A stretch of DNA of 64,000 nucleotides from NCBI RefSeq assembly GCF_032854445.1, contig NC_088305.1:28794628-28858627 (forward strand), written 5' to 3'. Shown in pieces: positions 1-11,000 of the stretch (position 1 is its first letter; each line of letters opens with the position of its first letter). The translations under genes and the position numbers were made by a program. Source of the stretch: Liolophura sinensis (lineage: Eukaryota; Mollusca; Polyplacophora; Chitonida; Chitonidae). The notes under the pieces are model-generated. The model had not been told where the DNA came from, ran no database searches, and saw only the letters and a program-made list of their open reading frames with translations.

Positions 1-720
1 TCATAACCGGTCAATGGAAGGCTTTAAAATCAGCTACACTTACCTTTAGACGATACAATGATAATCCTCTGGTAACTGGTGGGGCAAGTGGTCCGTTCTC
101 TTCCGTGGAAATCTTATTGTGTCGTTTCTTTCAAACAGAGCTACATATATACACAGCCACTAGCTGGCGACATGCAAAGGAAGCGTATTGTTACAGGCCC
201 CGTGTGGTGTAAGCTTGCCTGTCTGTTTTCTGTGCATCAAGTTATTTGAACAGCTGTTCGCCGACAGCATAAACCCCTGGGGAGGGAGTACTGCTTGCTG
301 GGGCCGTTCGAAGGCTGCAGAGGGACATAAAAGCCTAGGGCCATGATACAAGGACAAACATGACAAAAGACACAGGGACATAAGACTTCAAGTGACATGA
401 CAGTATATAGTTTAGATCGTCAAGCTTACCAGCAGTCTCTGTATTTCTTACCAGTGCTGTAGATATATAGCAAAGCTTACAATAACACCGGTACTCGATC
501 AGCATGTGTTCTTTTCTTATCGTTAAGAGTGCATAATTTTCAGAGGAAAGGAAGGTCACATACAGGTCTTTATTGTCACCCACTCTTCACTTAACAAAGG
601 TTATAGTTTCCAGCCAAAAAAACCTTCAAAAATGTGAAAAACATTTCATATGCAACAATAGTTGAGGGACAATGTAGTTCTCCTTGTTGCCAGAAGGGGG
701 CACTTTCTGGTAAGTCCTCT

Positions 721-744
721 CTGTGGCATGGTTCCATGCCACAG
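721..744. repeat. Perfect 11-bp inverted repeat with 2-nt loop
   Basis: CTGTGGCATGG (721-731) is followed by TT and then by its exact reverse complement (734-744). No function can be assigned. It sits just before a short direct duplication. Confidence 0.85.
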
Positions 745-753
745 CAATCTCTT

Positions 754-811
754 GTCGAAAAAAAAAGGTGTGTGGTCGCCCCCGTCAAAAAAAAGGTGTG
801 GTCGCCCCCGC
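754..811. repeat. Two-copy direct repeat (A-run plus GGTGTGGTCGCCCCCG)
   Basis: A unit of about 28-32 bp, an A8-9 run followed by GGTG(TG)TGGTCGCCCCCG, occurs twice in a row. This is a simple local duplication. Confidence 0.75.
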
Positions 812-2534
812 AATGGGATAGCTGTGTTCAAAAGATATCTCAACGACCTTATTTTCAACCTAAATGTTCCCGAGGCAAAATATGTATGCTGTGTTCGTCT
901 GTAAACTTCATTTCAAACACATTTTTTGACCGGTTCCCTTAAATAAAGCATTAATGTTGGACCGTCTGCCTATCTTGTCAGCCCTTGTGGGGTGACGTCA
1001 TGCTGTGAAGACATGGCGGGATTATGTATTGAAAAGCTCTTCAAAGTATTAACAAATCCATGCCCATTGTTTGCTTTTCGAGAAGCCATGACATGGCTTA
1101 ATCTATAATTAACCCCCCTCCCCCAAACGTGTATACCTCTGAATTAACGCTCTGAAAAGCTGTTTGGCAACAAATATTTTCAAGATAACGGAGTTGCATT
1201 AGATCCTTCAAAAACGTGTACAGCATGGTGACTGGGCGGAACGATGACCGATTTGCGCTCACATACCGGCCAGCGTAGACACATAGGCGCGCAACCCTGT
1301 GGTTTGTCTGACACGAATTGAATTCGACATCCATGGGCTGATGGAAGAACCAGTGGAGAATTTCGCCGTCCACAAAATAGTCAAAGCCTATTTCCGAACG
1401 TAGTGTGTAGGCCTACATATACATTGTACATCTGTTGACAAATTAATAACTATATGTACATGTAATATATTATCTACCATCTACATTTAGGCCATTCATA
1501 TAGAAGCTGAAAGAGTAAACAAAGAATTTGTCAGATATATACATGTATTTCAGTTGTTGCAAATGTTGAATCTGTCCATTATATATATGTATAATCTTGT
1601 AATTGGCTGTTCCATCAATCCGACGCCCTCCCATGAAAGGGACAATTAACATGGGACACCCTGGGAAAAATATCTAATTAATCTGAGAATAAAAACAAAT
1701 CAGTATGAATTGCTATATTTCTAGTACAAGTATGGCATGTGTTAAATAAAGCCAGTGAGCACATATGTCTTATCATAATTTTGTTTAATGTTTAATTACC
1801 ACCCCCTAATGATCTATAATGTATCTATAGCCTTATGTCTTTAACCATTTTGGCTAACACACTTTTCTGAGTTATATTTTGGCTAATAATCTTTTCTGTG
1901 TTATATTTGATGTATGTAAAACTTCAGGCCAATAGATACAATACTTTTTAAGATACCAACCCTAACATTTTGTTTAACAGTGATTCTAATACGCAATACA
2001 CTAAGTCAGGAATTAAGTAATTTACGGCATTTAAAATGTCGGTACTTAATATGCGCACATCCGATAAACGATGGAATATCTCTCTCGTGCTATTCTGCTC
2101 TACATGTCTGAAAACCCTCGTCTCAATACTTGCAGTACTTTTTAGGGCAAAGGTTAGCAGCTCCCCATGGTAAGTGTCACAGCCTGTTGTTTCAAACTAG
2201 CAAGTAACTTCTGCATTCCGGAATTCCTTTGGTTTTCATTTTGAGATATATCATCTTTCGGCATTTGCTTGTAATAGGCCTGGCAGAGTGAGCAAGTCTC
2301 ATACCACAATGATCGTCCTTTGTAAGCAAAGGGTGTTTTTGATGAGATCTGGTCCAAATTTTCTCAGTCTGGGTTTTTAGGCCATGTATATAATTGCAGT
2401 GTCATGCGTTGTGTTAATGCAGTCGCAAGCCACACGTGGCCATGCAATATTGTCGAATTAGTTGTAAAAGTATAGCGATTGTCTCCTGTAGTCTTAGCTG
2501 TGCCTGGCATATAGTCCTAGTATAGATCCAAAGT

Positions 2535-2668
2535 ATATCCTAGGTGGTTTGTCATCAATTTGCGGGTGGTCCTGGGTTTCCCCAGGGCTCTGTCCGGCTT
2601 CCTCCCATCATAATGCTGGCCGCCGTCGTATATGTCAATTTTTATACGGTACGGCGTAAAACACCAAT
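2535..2668 (+). repeat. SINE-A fragment (3' two-thirds)
   Basis: It carries the body of the most common SINE in the window (GGTCCTGGGTTTCC, CCATCATAATGCTGGCCGCC) and ends in the diagnostic TACGGCGTAAAACACCAATC tail. The tRNA-like head is missing. Strand is given in the sense of the tRNA head throughout this annotation. Confidence 0.8.
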
Positions 2669-3185
2669 CCATGCACACATAGAGAAGCCCCAGCTGTGTG
2701 CAGGGAACGTTTGCCTGGACGTCACAAGATCAACTGTGGCTCGATCGTAGTGAAATAGGTTTTCTGAAGTTTGATCACCGAATTCTATCGTTTTCCGTCC
2801 AATTTCGACGTTTTAAATGATTGGAATCGATTCAGGGAACATCAAACTTTCTATCTGCAAATTAGCAGATCCAGCTCTTTATAATCATCTTCTGATGTGT
2901 GCAGTTTAAAGCACATAGATTTAAATACAAAACCATATTATTTGTTGCTGTAAGAAAGTGATAACAAAAGAAAACAGCACCCAGTGGAACTTTTAATACT
3001 CGTTCGACACAATATACTTTAGAATAACTTGTAACGAATAACTGACGTGACTGTAAGTTAGTAGGTTTGCCAGAGTTGAAAAAATGCGATCATTTATCAA
3101 AGGGATCCCGTTTACTCCGTTCTTAAATTTTCAGTGTGGCGTTTAATGTCACACGATGAAAAAGAAGGATTGAATACTATTTATT

Positions 3186-3296
3186 TGATTTAAGCAATTC
3201 GTGTTTTCTCGCTGTGCTCAAGAATATTTCACTTATATGACGAAGGCCAACGTTATGGTGAGAGGAAACCGGGCAGAGCGCGGGGGAAATACACGA

Positions 3297-3300
<4 letters not shown>
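3186..3300 (-). repeat. SINE-A fragment, interrupted by AT microsatellite
   Basis: The complement of the SINE-A tail and body (CAAGAATATTTCACTTAT, GAGAGGAAACCGGGCAGAGC) runs up to ACGACCAT, where the AT microsatellite begins. The rest of the SINE does not resume cleanly afterwards. Confidence 0.75.

Positions 3301-3386
<86 letters not shown>
3298..3386. repeat. (AT)n dinucleotide microsatellite
   Basis: About 44 uninterrupted AT units. It begins exactly at the CCAT of the SINE-A copy, so it probably grew from or inserted in that copy. Length in an assembly is often unreliable for such tracts. Confidence 0.95.
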
Positions 3387-3391
<5 letters not shown>

Positions 3392-4337
3392 CATAGATAG
3401 GTATCCAGATCTATAAATGTATATTAAGAAATATATAGATAAATAGTGATCCCTAGTTTAGGGCCATAAGTTACTCTATACTTAGGTATAGAGTGGAGTG
3501 TTGTATCGTGGCCTTTGTAATAACACTGTCTTCTTGCTCTCCTTCATTTTTTTGTTTTTGTTCTCTCTTTGTTAAGAGAACGATGAAAGCCGGCCAACTG
3601 CCCTGTCCGTTATCAATTGAGCCCGACAAAACCTCTAACTTCCTCTTTTTAGCACTTGAAATCGGTTGAGAGGAAGACCTGGTAATCATATAGGTAATAA
3701 AAATATATATAGATAATAAAAGTTCACCCCATGTATTCCCTACCCAGCACGGAGTGCCAGCAAGGGCGGGGCCTGAACCTGGGGATGCCCAGCAGAAAAC
3801 ACATCAAAGACTCCACATGAGGTATACTTAAATAGATGGCTTTAATATGAACACCCAATTCCCCACCACGGGCTCCCCCGTCTTCCACCCAATGGAGAAT
3901 GTAACACATCAGACCCGAACTACTTGATTGACCAATGAGCCACTGCGTCAATCGCGCAATCCCGCAATCGGAATTTGAGAGTCACCATTTATTCTCTAAC
4001 CAGTGTTAAGGAGAAATTTGGGGAGAACGCTGGCAAAACGTGACCAAGACGATTGATCGGATCGAACCCATCCGACCTCCAGTCTCTCTCCAAGTAAGTG
4101 GAGTGTTGGGCGTGAGGATCTCAACACGCCCTCAATCACCAAGATCCCGTCCTCGGAGATTACGGGTCGCAATCCACGGCAAACAGGTCGCTCCCCAGTT
4201 GTCTCTCACACAAGCGAGAAGTTGTGAGCCTATTATATTCGCCGGGTCCACACGAAACAGTTTTAGGTTAGTCGCCTTCTACGACAAGCTTGCCAAGGTG
4301 CTATTCTGTTCACCCCGGAGACCCCGCGGGGTAGTGA
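3387..4337 (-). repeat. Possible tRNA-derived SINE(s), unclassified
   Basis: On the minus strand two tRNA promoter-like motifs are seen: GTGGCTCATTGGTCAATCAA near 3925-3944 (A-box-like) and GGATGGGTTCGATCCGATC near 4060-4078 (a good B box). The spacing between them does not fit one tRNA, so two different elements may be involved. No tail or target duplication could be defined. No protein gene is seen. Confidence 0.3.
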
Positions 4338-5985
4338 GATTACTGTGTTGTATAGTTATGGCATAGTACTCTACAGTTATCACACGCTGTGGTAGGTTAC
4401 AACAAAGTATTGTAGGTTACAGTGCATTATCATTACTGTGTTGTACGATTGTCGCATAATACTGTACAGGCACCACACGCTCTTGTAGGTTACAACACAG
4501 TACTGCAGGTTACAGTGCAGTATGATTACTGTGTTGTACGGTTATCGCATAGCACTGTACAGTTACAACACGCTGCTGTAGGTTACAACGCAGTACTGTA
4601 GGTTACAGAGCAGTAGAATTGCTGCCTTGTAGGTTATGGTATAGTACTATACAGTTTCCACAGGTTATAGTAGGTTACAACACCGTATTGTAGTTTACAC
4701 TCCGATACACCTACTGTGTTGTAGAATTATAGCATAGTACTGTACAGTTACCACACGTTGTTGTAGGTTGCAACAAAGTACTGTAGTTTACAGTCCTGTA
4801 GGTTACAGTGTTGTACGGTTATCGCATATTACTGTACATTTACCACACTCTGTTGTAAATTACAACACACTACCGTAGGTTACACTGATGTACGGTTATC
4901 GCTTAATACTGTACAGTTACCAGACGCTAATGTAAGTTACTACACAGCACTACCGGTTATAGTGCAGTAGGATTACTGTTTTGTGCGGGCACTGGAAATC
5001 GCAGTAGGATTACTGTTTTGTGCGGGCACTGGAAATCGCAGTAGGATTACTATGTTGTACGGTTATCGCATAGCATTGGGCAGTTATCGCATAGTACTGT
5101 ACACTTACTACACGATGTTCTAGGTTGCAACACTGTACTATAGGTTACTGTAGGTTACAGTGCAGAAGGATTACTGTTTTGTGTGGGCACTGGAAATCGC
5201 AGTAGGATTACTATGTTGTACGGTTATCGCATAGCACTGTGCAGTTATCGCATAGTACTGTACAGTTATCGCATAGTACTGTACACTTACTACACGATGT
5301 TCTAGGTTTCAACACTGTACTATAGCTTACTGTAGGCTACAGTGCAGTAGGATGACTGTTTTGTGCGCTCGTTGTACAATTATAACACGCTATGATAGAT
5401 TACAACAGAGTACTATAGATTGCAGTTCAGTAAGATTTCTGTTTTGTACGGTTATCGCATAGTGTTGTACAGTTACCACAGGTTGATGTTAGCTATAACA
5501 CAGCTTTGTTGAATACAGTGCAGTAGGATTACTGTGTTGTACGGTTATTGCATAGTACTGTAGAGTTACCACAGGATTGGTAGGTTATAAAACAGTACTG
5601 TAGATTACAGTGCACCAGGTTTACTGTGTTGTAAGCTTATCGTATAGTACTGTACCGATTACACCTACACATTTAGGTTACAACACATTACTGTAGGTTA
5701 CAGTGTTGTACGGTTATCGCATAGTACTGTACACTTATCACACGCTGTTGTAGGTTACAAGCACAGTGCTGTAGATTACAGTGCAGTAGGATTCATGTGT
5801 TGTACGCTTATCACATGGGACTGCAGAGTTACCACCCGTTGTTGTAGGTTACAACACAGTACTGTAGGTTACAGTGCAGTAGGATTACTGTGTTGTACGG
5901 TCATCGTTTAAACTTGTGCGGTCACTACACGCTGTTGTAGGTTACAACACAGTACTTTACTTTACAGTACCTCACAGGGCACTAC
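4338..5985. repeat. 93-bp tandem array, about 18 degenerate units
   Basis: The phrase GATTACTGTGTTGTACGGTT recurs every 93 bp (for example near 4432, 4525, 4618). Units diverge by substitution and small indels, and a short GGATTACTGTTTTGTGCGGG segment is duplicated near 4970-5040. Each well-preserved unit holds a 12-bp perfect inverted repeat, for example TACAACACAGTA at 5850-5861 and TACTGTGTTGTA at 5886-5897. No reading frame stays open across it. Confidence 0.9.
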
Positions 5986-6535
5986 CTTCATGATCAGTAT
6001 TACAAATTTTTAAAACTTATGGTACTGTACACTAGTCGCATGGTACTGCAGTGTTCCCTCTATATTTAGAGAACAAGGAATAGCAAGAAAACAATGCAAA
6101 GGGACCAGACCTCGGGGAGGCTTAGTCCACCAGCAGAATACTGGTTTATGCAGGAATACAATGTAATTAAAGCCGTACAGCTTAGAAAGTAAGCTGTGAA
6201 ATTGTTAGACGCATCTTGTCAATTTACCTGAGTTATATAAATCCCATCGTTACAACGGAATGGTTGAAGTGTTGATGCCGTTGCGCTAATCTAGACTAAT
6301 TCATTTTGATCCCTTTGGGAGATCGTAGCTTACGTTTTCTTTCTGTTTACTTTCCGGATGTCATGGTCTGGACTTTAGCTTGTACCACATTGATAATTTG
6401 GTGTGGTTTGCCGTCGTTACTGGGATTTGCCACAGTTACTGAGATTTAGGTAATAATATTTTAGGTTTAATGTCAAACTTATTTTATTTTTTCGATATGC
6501 CGTGACATAGAGAATAACACAAACATTACATACAC
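5986..6535. other. No feature recognised between tandem arrays
   Basis: Unique-looking sequence without a convincing reading frame or repeat. Confidence 0.55.
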
Positions 6536-6585
6536 CTTATCTATATACTACACAACGGGCAGCGCACCGCAACCACAAATATCAG
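6536..6585. repeat. Orphan partial unit of the 76-bp repeat
   Basis: TATATACTACACAACGGGCA and the following GCGCACCGCAACCACAAATA match the array that starts at 6953. About 365 bp of unrelated sequence separates the two. Confidence 0.8.
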
Positions 6586-6952
6586 TCTGCTGATGGTGGC
6601 TTGACTGGCAATGTGGTTAGGGTTAGGGTTGGCCCCCATGTCGGCCATACCAGTTGCTCTATCACGTTCTGCTTGTGTGAGTCTCGGCATCTCTTAGATG
6701 CTTTTTATGGTATTGCACCCTTACCATGTGCTACATCGGTATTTATACGGCGGTCATTATCGAGAATTTTCAACAGGGCCCGAAACTCTGTTTTTCCGAT
6801 TTTTCATGATGTCTTACACCAATTTCAATGAATCTCGTTAAAAAGTGACGTGTACACAGGGTGCTTATGTGCAAACGTATTCGCACAACGTTCAAACTTA
6901 TTCAACTTATTTTTCCATAGAAAAATGGAAGTATTATTATAATAGGGTAGTT
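6586..6952. other. Spacer between orphan unit and 76-bp array
   Basis: No gene is seen. It includes GGTTAGGGTTAGGGTTGG near 6616-6632, two and a half copies of a telomere-like hexamer, which is too short to call an interstitial telomere. Confidence 0.5.
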
Positions 6953-7480
6953 TATATACTACACAAAGGGCAGCGCACCACAACCTCAAACATTAGGCCT
7001 ACACACCCAGTTAATACAAGACACCATCTATATACTACACAACGGCCAGCGCACCGCAACCACAAACATTAGGCCTACACACCCAGTTAATACAAGACAC
7101 CATCTATATACTACACAACGGGCAGCGCACCACAACCTCAAACATTAGGCCTACACACCCAGTTAATACAAGACACCATCTATATACTACACAACGGGCA
7201 GCGCACCGCAACCACAAATATCAGGCCTATACACCCAGTTAATACAAGACACCATCTATATACTACACAACGGGCAGCGCACCACAACCACAAACATTAG
7301 GCCTATACATCCAGTTAATACAAGACACCATCTATATACTACACAACGGGCAGCGCACCGCAACCACAAACATTAGGCCTACACACCCAGTTAATACAAG
7401 ACACCATCTATATACTACACAATGGGCAGCGCACCGCAACTACAAACATTAGGCCTACACACCCAGTTAATACAACACCA
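6953..7480. repeat. 76-bp tandem array, about 7 units
   Basis: CTATATACTACACAACGGGC repeats every 76 bp (7028, 7104, 7180 and on) with few differences between units. The high identity suggests recent amplification or homogenisation. It ends about 330 bp beyond the 3' end of the SLC1 gene. Confidence 0.92.
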
Positions 7481-7810
7481 CACTAATAAAAGCTAATAAC
7501 CACAAAGATTAAGCCTAATTACGGGCTCTAAAAATGTCACCTAATATTTTGCTATCTTGCTCATACTTGTGAGAGATTTTAATTCTGGGCTAGTCATACT
7601 CTTAATAGATCATGATCCAAAGGGCAGCACTTTCGATCAAACAAGTCCGCTCAAACAAATTACTGTTATTGTGTTTTTCTGTTGTATGCCTCTGTCGATG
7701 TGGAGTTGTGGTCATAAAAGCAAACAGGTAGTTTCCAAGCACTACAACCCAACAGCGCAGAACGATGTACTATTAGAAAGCTGAAACAGAATTATGTCGG
7801 TGATAAATGT
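7481..7810 (-). other. 3' flank / probable 3' UTR of the SLC1 gene
   Basis: No coding sequence follows the SLC1 stop codon on the minus strand. The nearest polyadenylation-like hexamer on that strand is ATTAAA (complement of 7578-7583), about 230 nt downstream. No AATAAA is seen. The UTR extent is an inference. Confidence 0.35.
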
Positions 7811-8012
7811 TCAGCGATCACCAGTGGAACTGTTTTTCTCCTCGACGTCGATATTGCGCACAGCATGGTCCGTGTCAAATTCATCTTGTATCTCCCCTAT
7901 GGCCAGGGAAGATAACTCACTCGTCACATGTAATTCTCTCGAGGACAACGAGTCCACGATACCTGCGCCAAAACAGTCTCCTAAAATGTTGACAACAGTC
8001 CTGCAGCGAGTT
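7811..8012 (-). CDS. SLC1-like gene, exon 8 (TM8 and C terminus)
   Basis: 202 nt including the stop. Acceptor CTTTTTCAG. It reads TRCRTVVNILGDCFGAGIVD. The family Arg that reads acidic side chains, the following Thr, the Asn and the Asp are all kept. The Asp that normally binds the substrate amino group is Thr. The tail of about 45 residues is acidic and has no evident PDZ ligand. Confidence 0.95.
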
Positions 8013-11000
8013 CTGAAAAAGCAAGTACGCATTTTGGTCAATCGTGTACATTTATGTTATAGCTACACGTATGAGGGCTTAACGCAAAGTACTAGACAGG
8101 AAGTTTGATCGTGACATGTTCTTTTTTTTTGCATCATGTATGCGAGATGATTTTTCCAAACCATCGAGGTAAAATTATTACACTGTGTTAGAAATTGAAC
8201 ATGCTATCAGTGTTACAATCTAGTCTTGGCTTGGTGTCAAATCACTGTATCACTTTGAGATTTTGTGTTCTGCACATTTATGATTCATTTTACACTACTG
8301 GTGTTATTTATTTGATTGGTGTTTTACGCCGTACTCAAGACCTACCCACGTACGGCCGGAGAGGAAGCCAGCATGAGCTGGACTTGAGCTCACAGCGACC
8401 GCATTGGTGAGAGGCTCCTGGGTCATTACGCTGCGCTAGCGCGCTAACCAAATGAGCAACGGAGGCCCCCTCTACTGATATTAAAAACGTCTTGTAAAAA
8501 AGAAGATGCAATAAGCGTAACATTTCAAAGTGCTAGCAATCACATTTACAGCATTTAATTTGCTATTTCGATGTTAACATTTGCGATAAAAACATAGCCA
8601 TGGAGATATTTCTAGGATATATGTATGGTGAAGAGATGTATGATGTACTCGGCTAACTGGGTATATCTGGGGAGGCAGATCTACCGTAGATTGACAGAAG
8701 CATTACTTATGGATAACAACTCCTGGGTTTATTGTATTGGTGACGTTTCGATGTAGGTTCTTACATCGTTATCAAACCATATGAACATACAGAAATACAA
8801 GTCAACATATATACATGAGTAAATAATAAGTAATGCCTCTGTCAATCTAGATCTACCCTATTTCTCAGTGGGTAGCTTCTTTTTGCGCACAGAGTAATTT
8901 TGGCCTTAGCTGTGTAGTCTGTAGTTCATTGCTGCCTTTGCGATGACGCTGCGTGGGCAAACTGGTGACGTATTACTAATTCATTCCAATATCAAAAGAG
9001 CAATGGTAACTTAAGCTTGGACCCCAGATCCCCATTACGTGGGAAAACGTACACATTTGAGGACTATACTCACAGGAGCCAATCTACGGCGAACAGCAAA
9101 CTGATATTGTGTACGGGAAGTTGTAGAGCCGCTGGAACCATGGTCATATAGACTACATGTCCGCCGGGTACACAGCCGATGCCGACCGCTGTGGACATGG
9201 CGAGCAGACTGGCGGGAGAAAGAGTCAAATTGTCAGTCTATTTATCTAATTCGCCGGTTATTGTGCCATCTGCGTGTGGGCACATTTTGTGAGTGCGATG
9301 TGTGGGTAGTCTCAAGTAGTAACTTTTCCTCTTCTTTGGTGCACCAGCCAAATCTCCTAATTTAAAGCAGAGGAAGCGAGAGCTGGATTAGAACTTTCTA
9401 CCCCATCCACACAGTTTATGACAGGATATATTGTTGGCACAGGCTAATACACTATAGTTTATTTTAGTCTTCGCTCCTCGTATCGGTAAACGACACAAAT
9501 CAACTGGCTGGCTGTTTCACACTTAACGCAGTGTATGGGTGAGGTGAGATGTTATATTATACATAAACACCTTGCAATTTTAAGGAAGTGATCAATCTCA
9601 GCCCAAGTAAATCAACATAATATAGTCCAACAAATTAGGTTATAACCCCGCTTCTGCTTATCTGATCTTCTTGGTATTTGACGTACATATAATGTGCTAA
9701 ATGTATGATATCCCTCTCTGTGCATTCAGGGTGAATTCCACTCCACTTTTGGAAATAACTGGCCAACCAGATTGGAATACAATTGGACCTTGTTAATAAG
9801 GAAACACACCTAGCCACGGGCACAAATAAAATGTGTCAAATCAGCTGAATGTACAACAATAGTGTAAAAACTAGATGTTGTACATTGCGTACGCGAAGCT
9901 TAACAATGAGTGTGCCATAGATTTGACTAAAATTCGACATTGACAACTAGGTTAAACGAACCAGACTGACTGGAAAGATGCTGAATTTCTCCCAAGAAAC
10001 CACTCTGGTGCGGGGATATTCAACAGTGCTGGACTCACGGTTACTAGCATGTAGTTCCCTTACAGCCTGACTATTGCCCACTGCCACATTTTATGTCAGA
10101 CCGTGCTGCTACGAGTATTTAGTGCCTATGTAGTGCATGTACAGCGTGGTTATTGTCCACTGACACATTCTATGTCAGACTGTGCTGCTACGAATATTTA
10201 GTGCCTATGTAGTTCCCTTACAGCGTGATTATTGTCCACTGACACATTCTATGTCAGACCGTGCTGCTACGAGTATTTAGTGCCTATGTAGTGCATGTAC
10301 AGTGTGGTTATTGTCCACTGACACATTCTATGTCAGACTGTGCTGCTACGAGTATTTAGTGCCTATGTAGTTCCCTTACAGCGTGATTATTGTCCACTGA
10401 CACATTCTATGTCAGACCTTGCTGTTACGAGTATTTAGTGCCTATGTAGTTCCCTTACAGCGTGATTATTGTCCACTGACACATTCTATGTCAGACTGTG
10501 CTGCTACGAGTATTTAGTGCCTATGTAGTTCCCTTACAGCGTGATTATTGTCCACTGACACATTCTATGTCAGACCGTGCTGCTACGAGTATTAAGTGCC
10601 TATGTAGTGCCTGTACAGCGTGACTATTGCCCACTGCCACATTCTATGTCAGACCGTGCTGCTACGAGTATTTAGTGCCTATGTAGTGCCTGTACAGCGT
10701 GGTTATTGTCCACTGACACAATCTATGTCAGACTGTGCTGCTACGAGTATTTAGTGCCTATGTAGCTCCCTTACAGCGTGATTATTGTCCACTGACACAT
10801 TCTATGTCAGACTGTGCTGCTACGAGTATTTAGTGCCTATGTAGTTCCCTTACAGCGTGATTATTGTCCACTGACACATTCTATGTCAGACCTTGCTGTT
10901 ACAAGTATTTAGTGCCTATGTAGTTCCCTTACAGCGTGATTATTGTCCACTGACACATTCTATGTCAGACTGTGCTGCTACGAGTATTTAGTGCCTATGT

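Larger units (their letters stand above)
1..2534. other. No gene recognised (5' edge of window)
   Basis: Only short open frames with no family resemblance are seen on either strand. The stretch is AT-rich and non-repetitive apart from the palindrome and the A-run duplication listed separately at 721-811. Confidence 0.6.

Noticed and set aside
3201-3416. 71-codon frame ending in a long IY repeat
   Set aside because: It is a SINE-A piece running into the AT microsatellite.
6616-6632. Interstitial telomere (TTAGGG-like)
   Set aside because: Only two and a half hexamers, which is expected by chance in a window this size.
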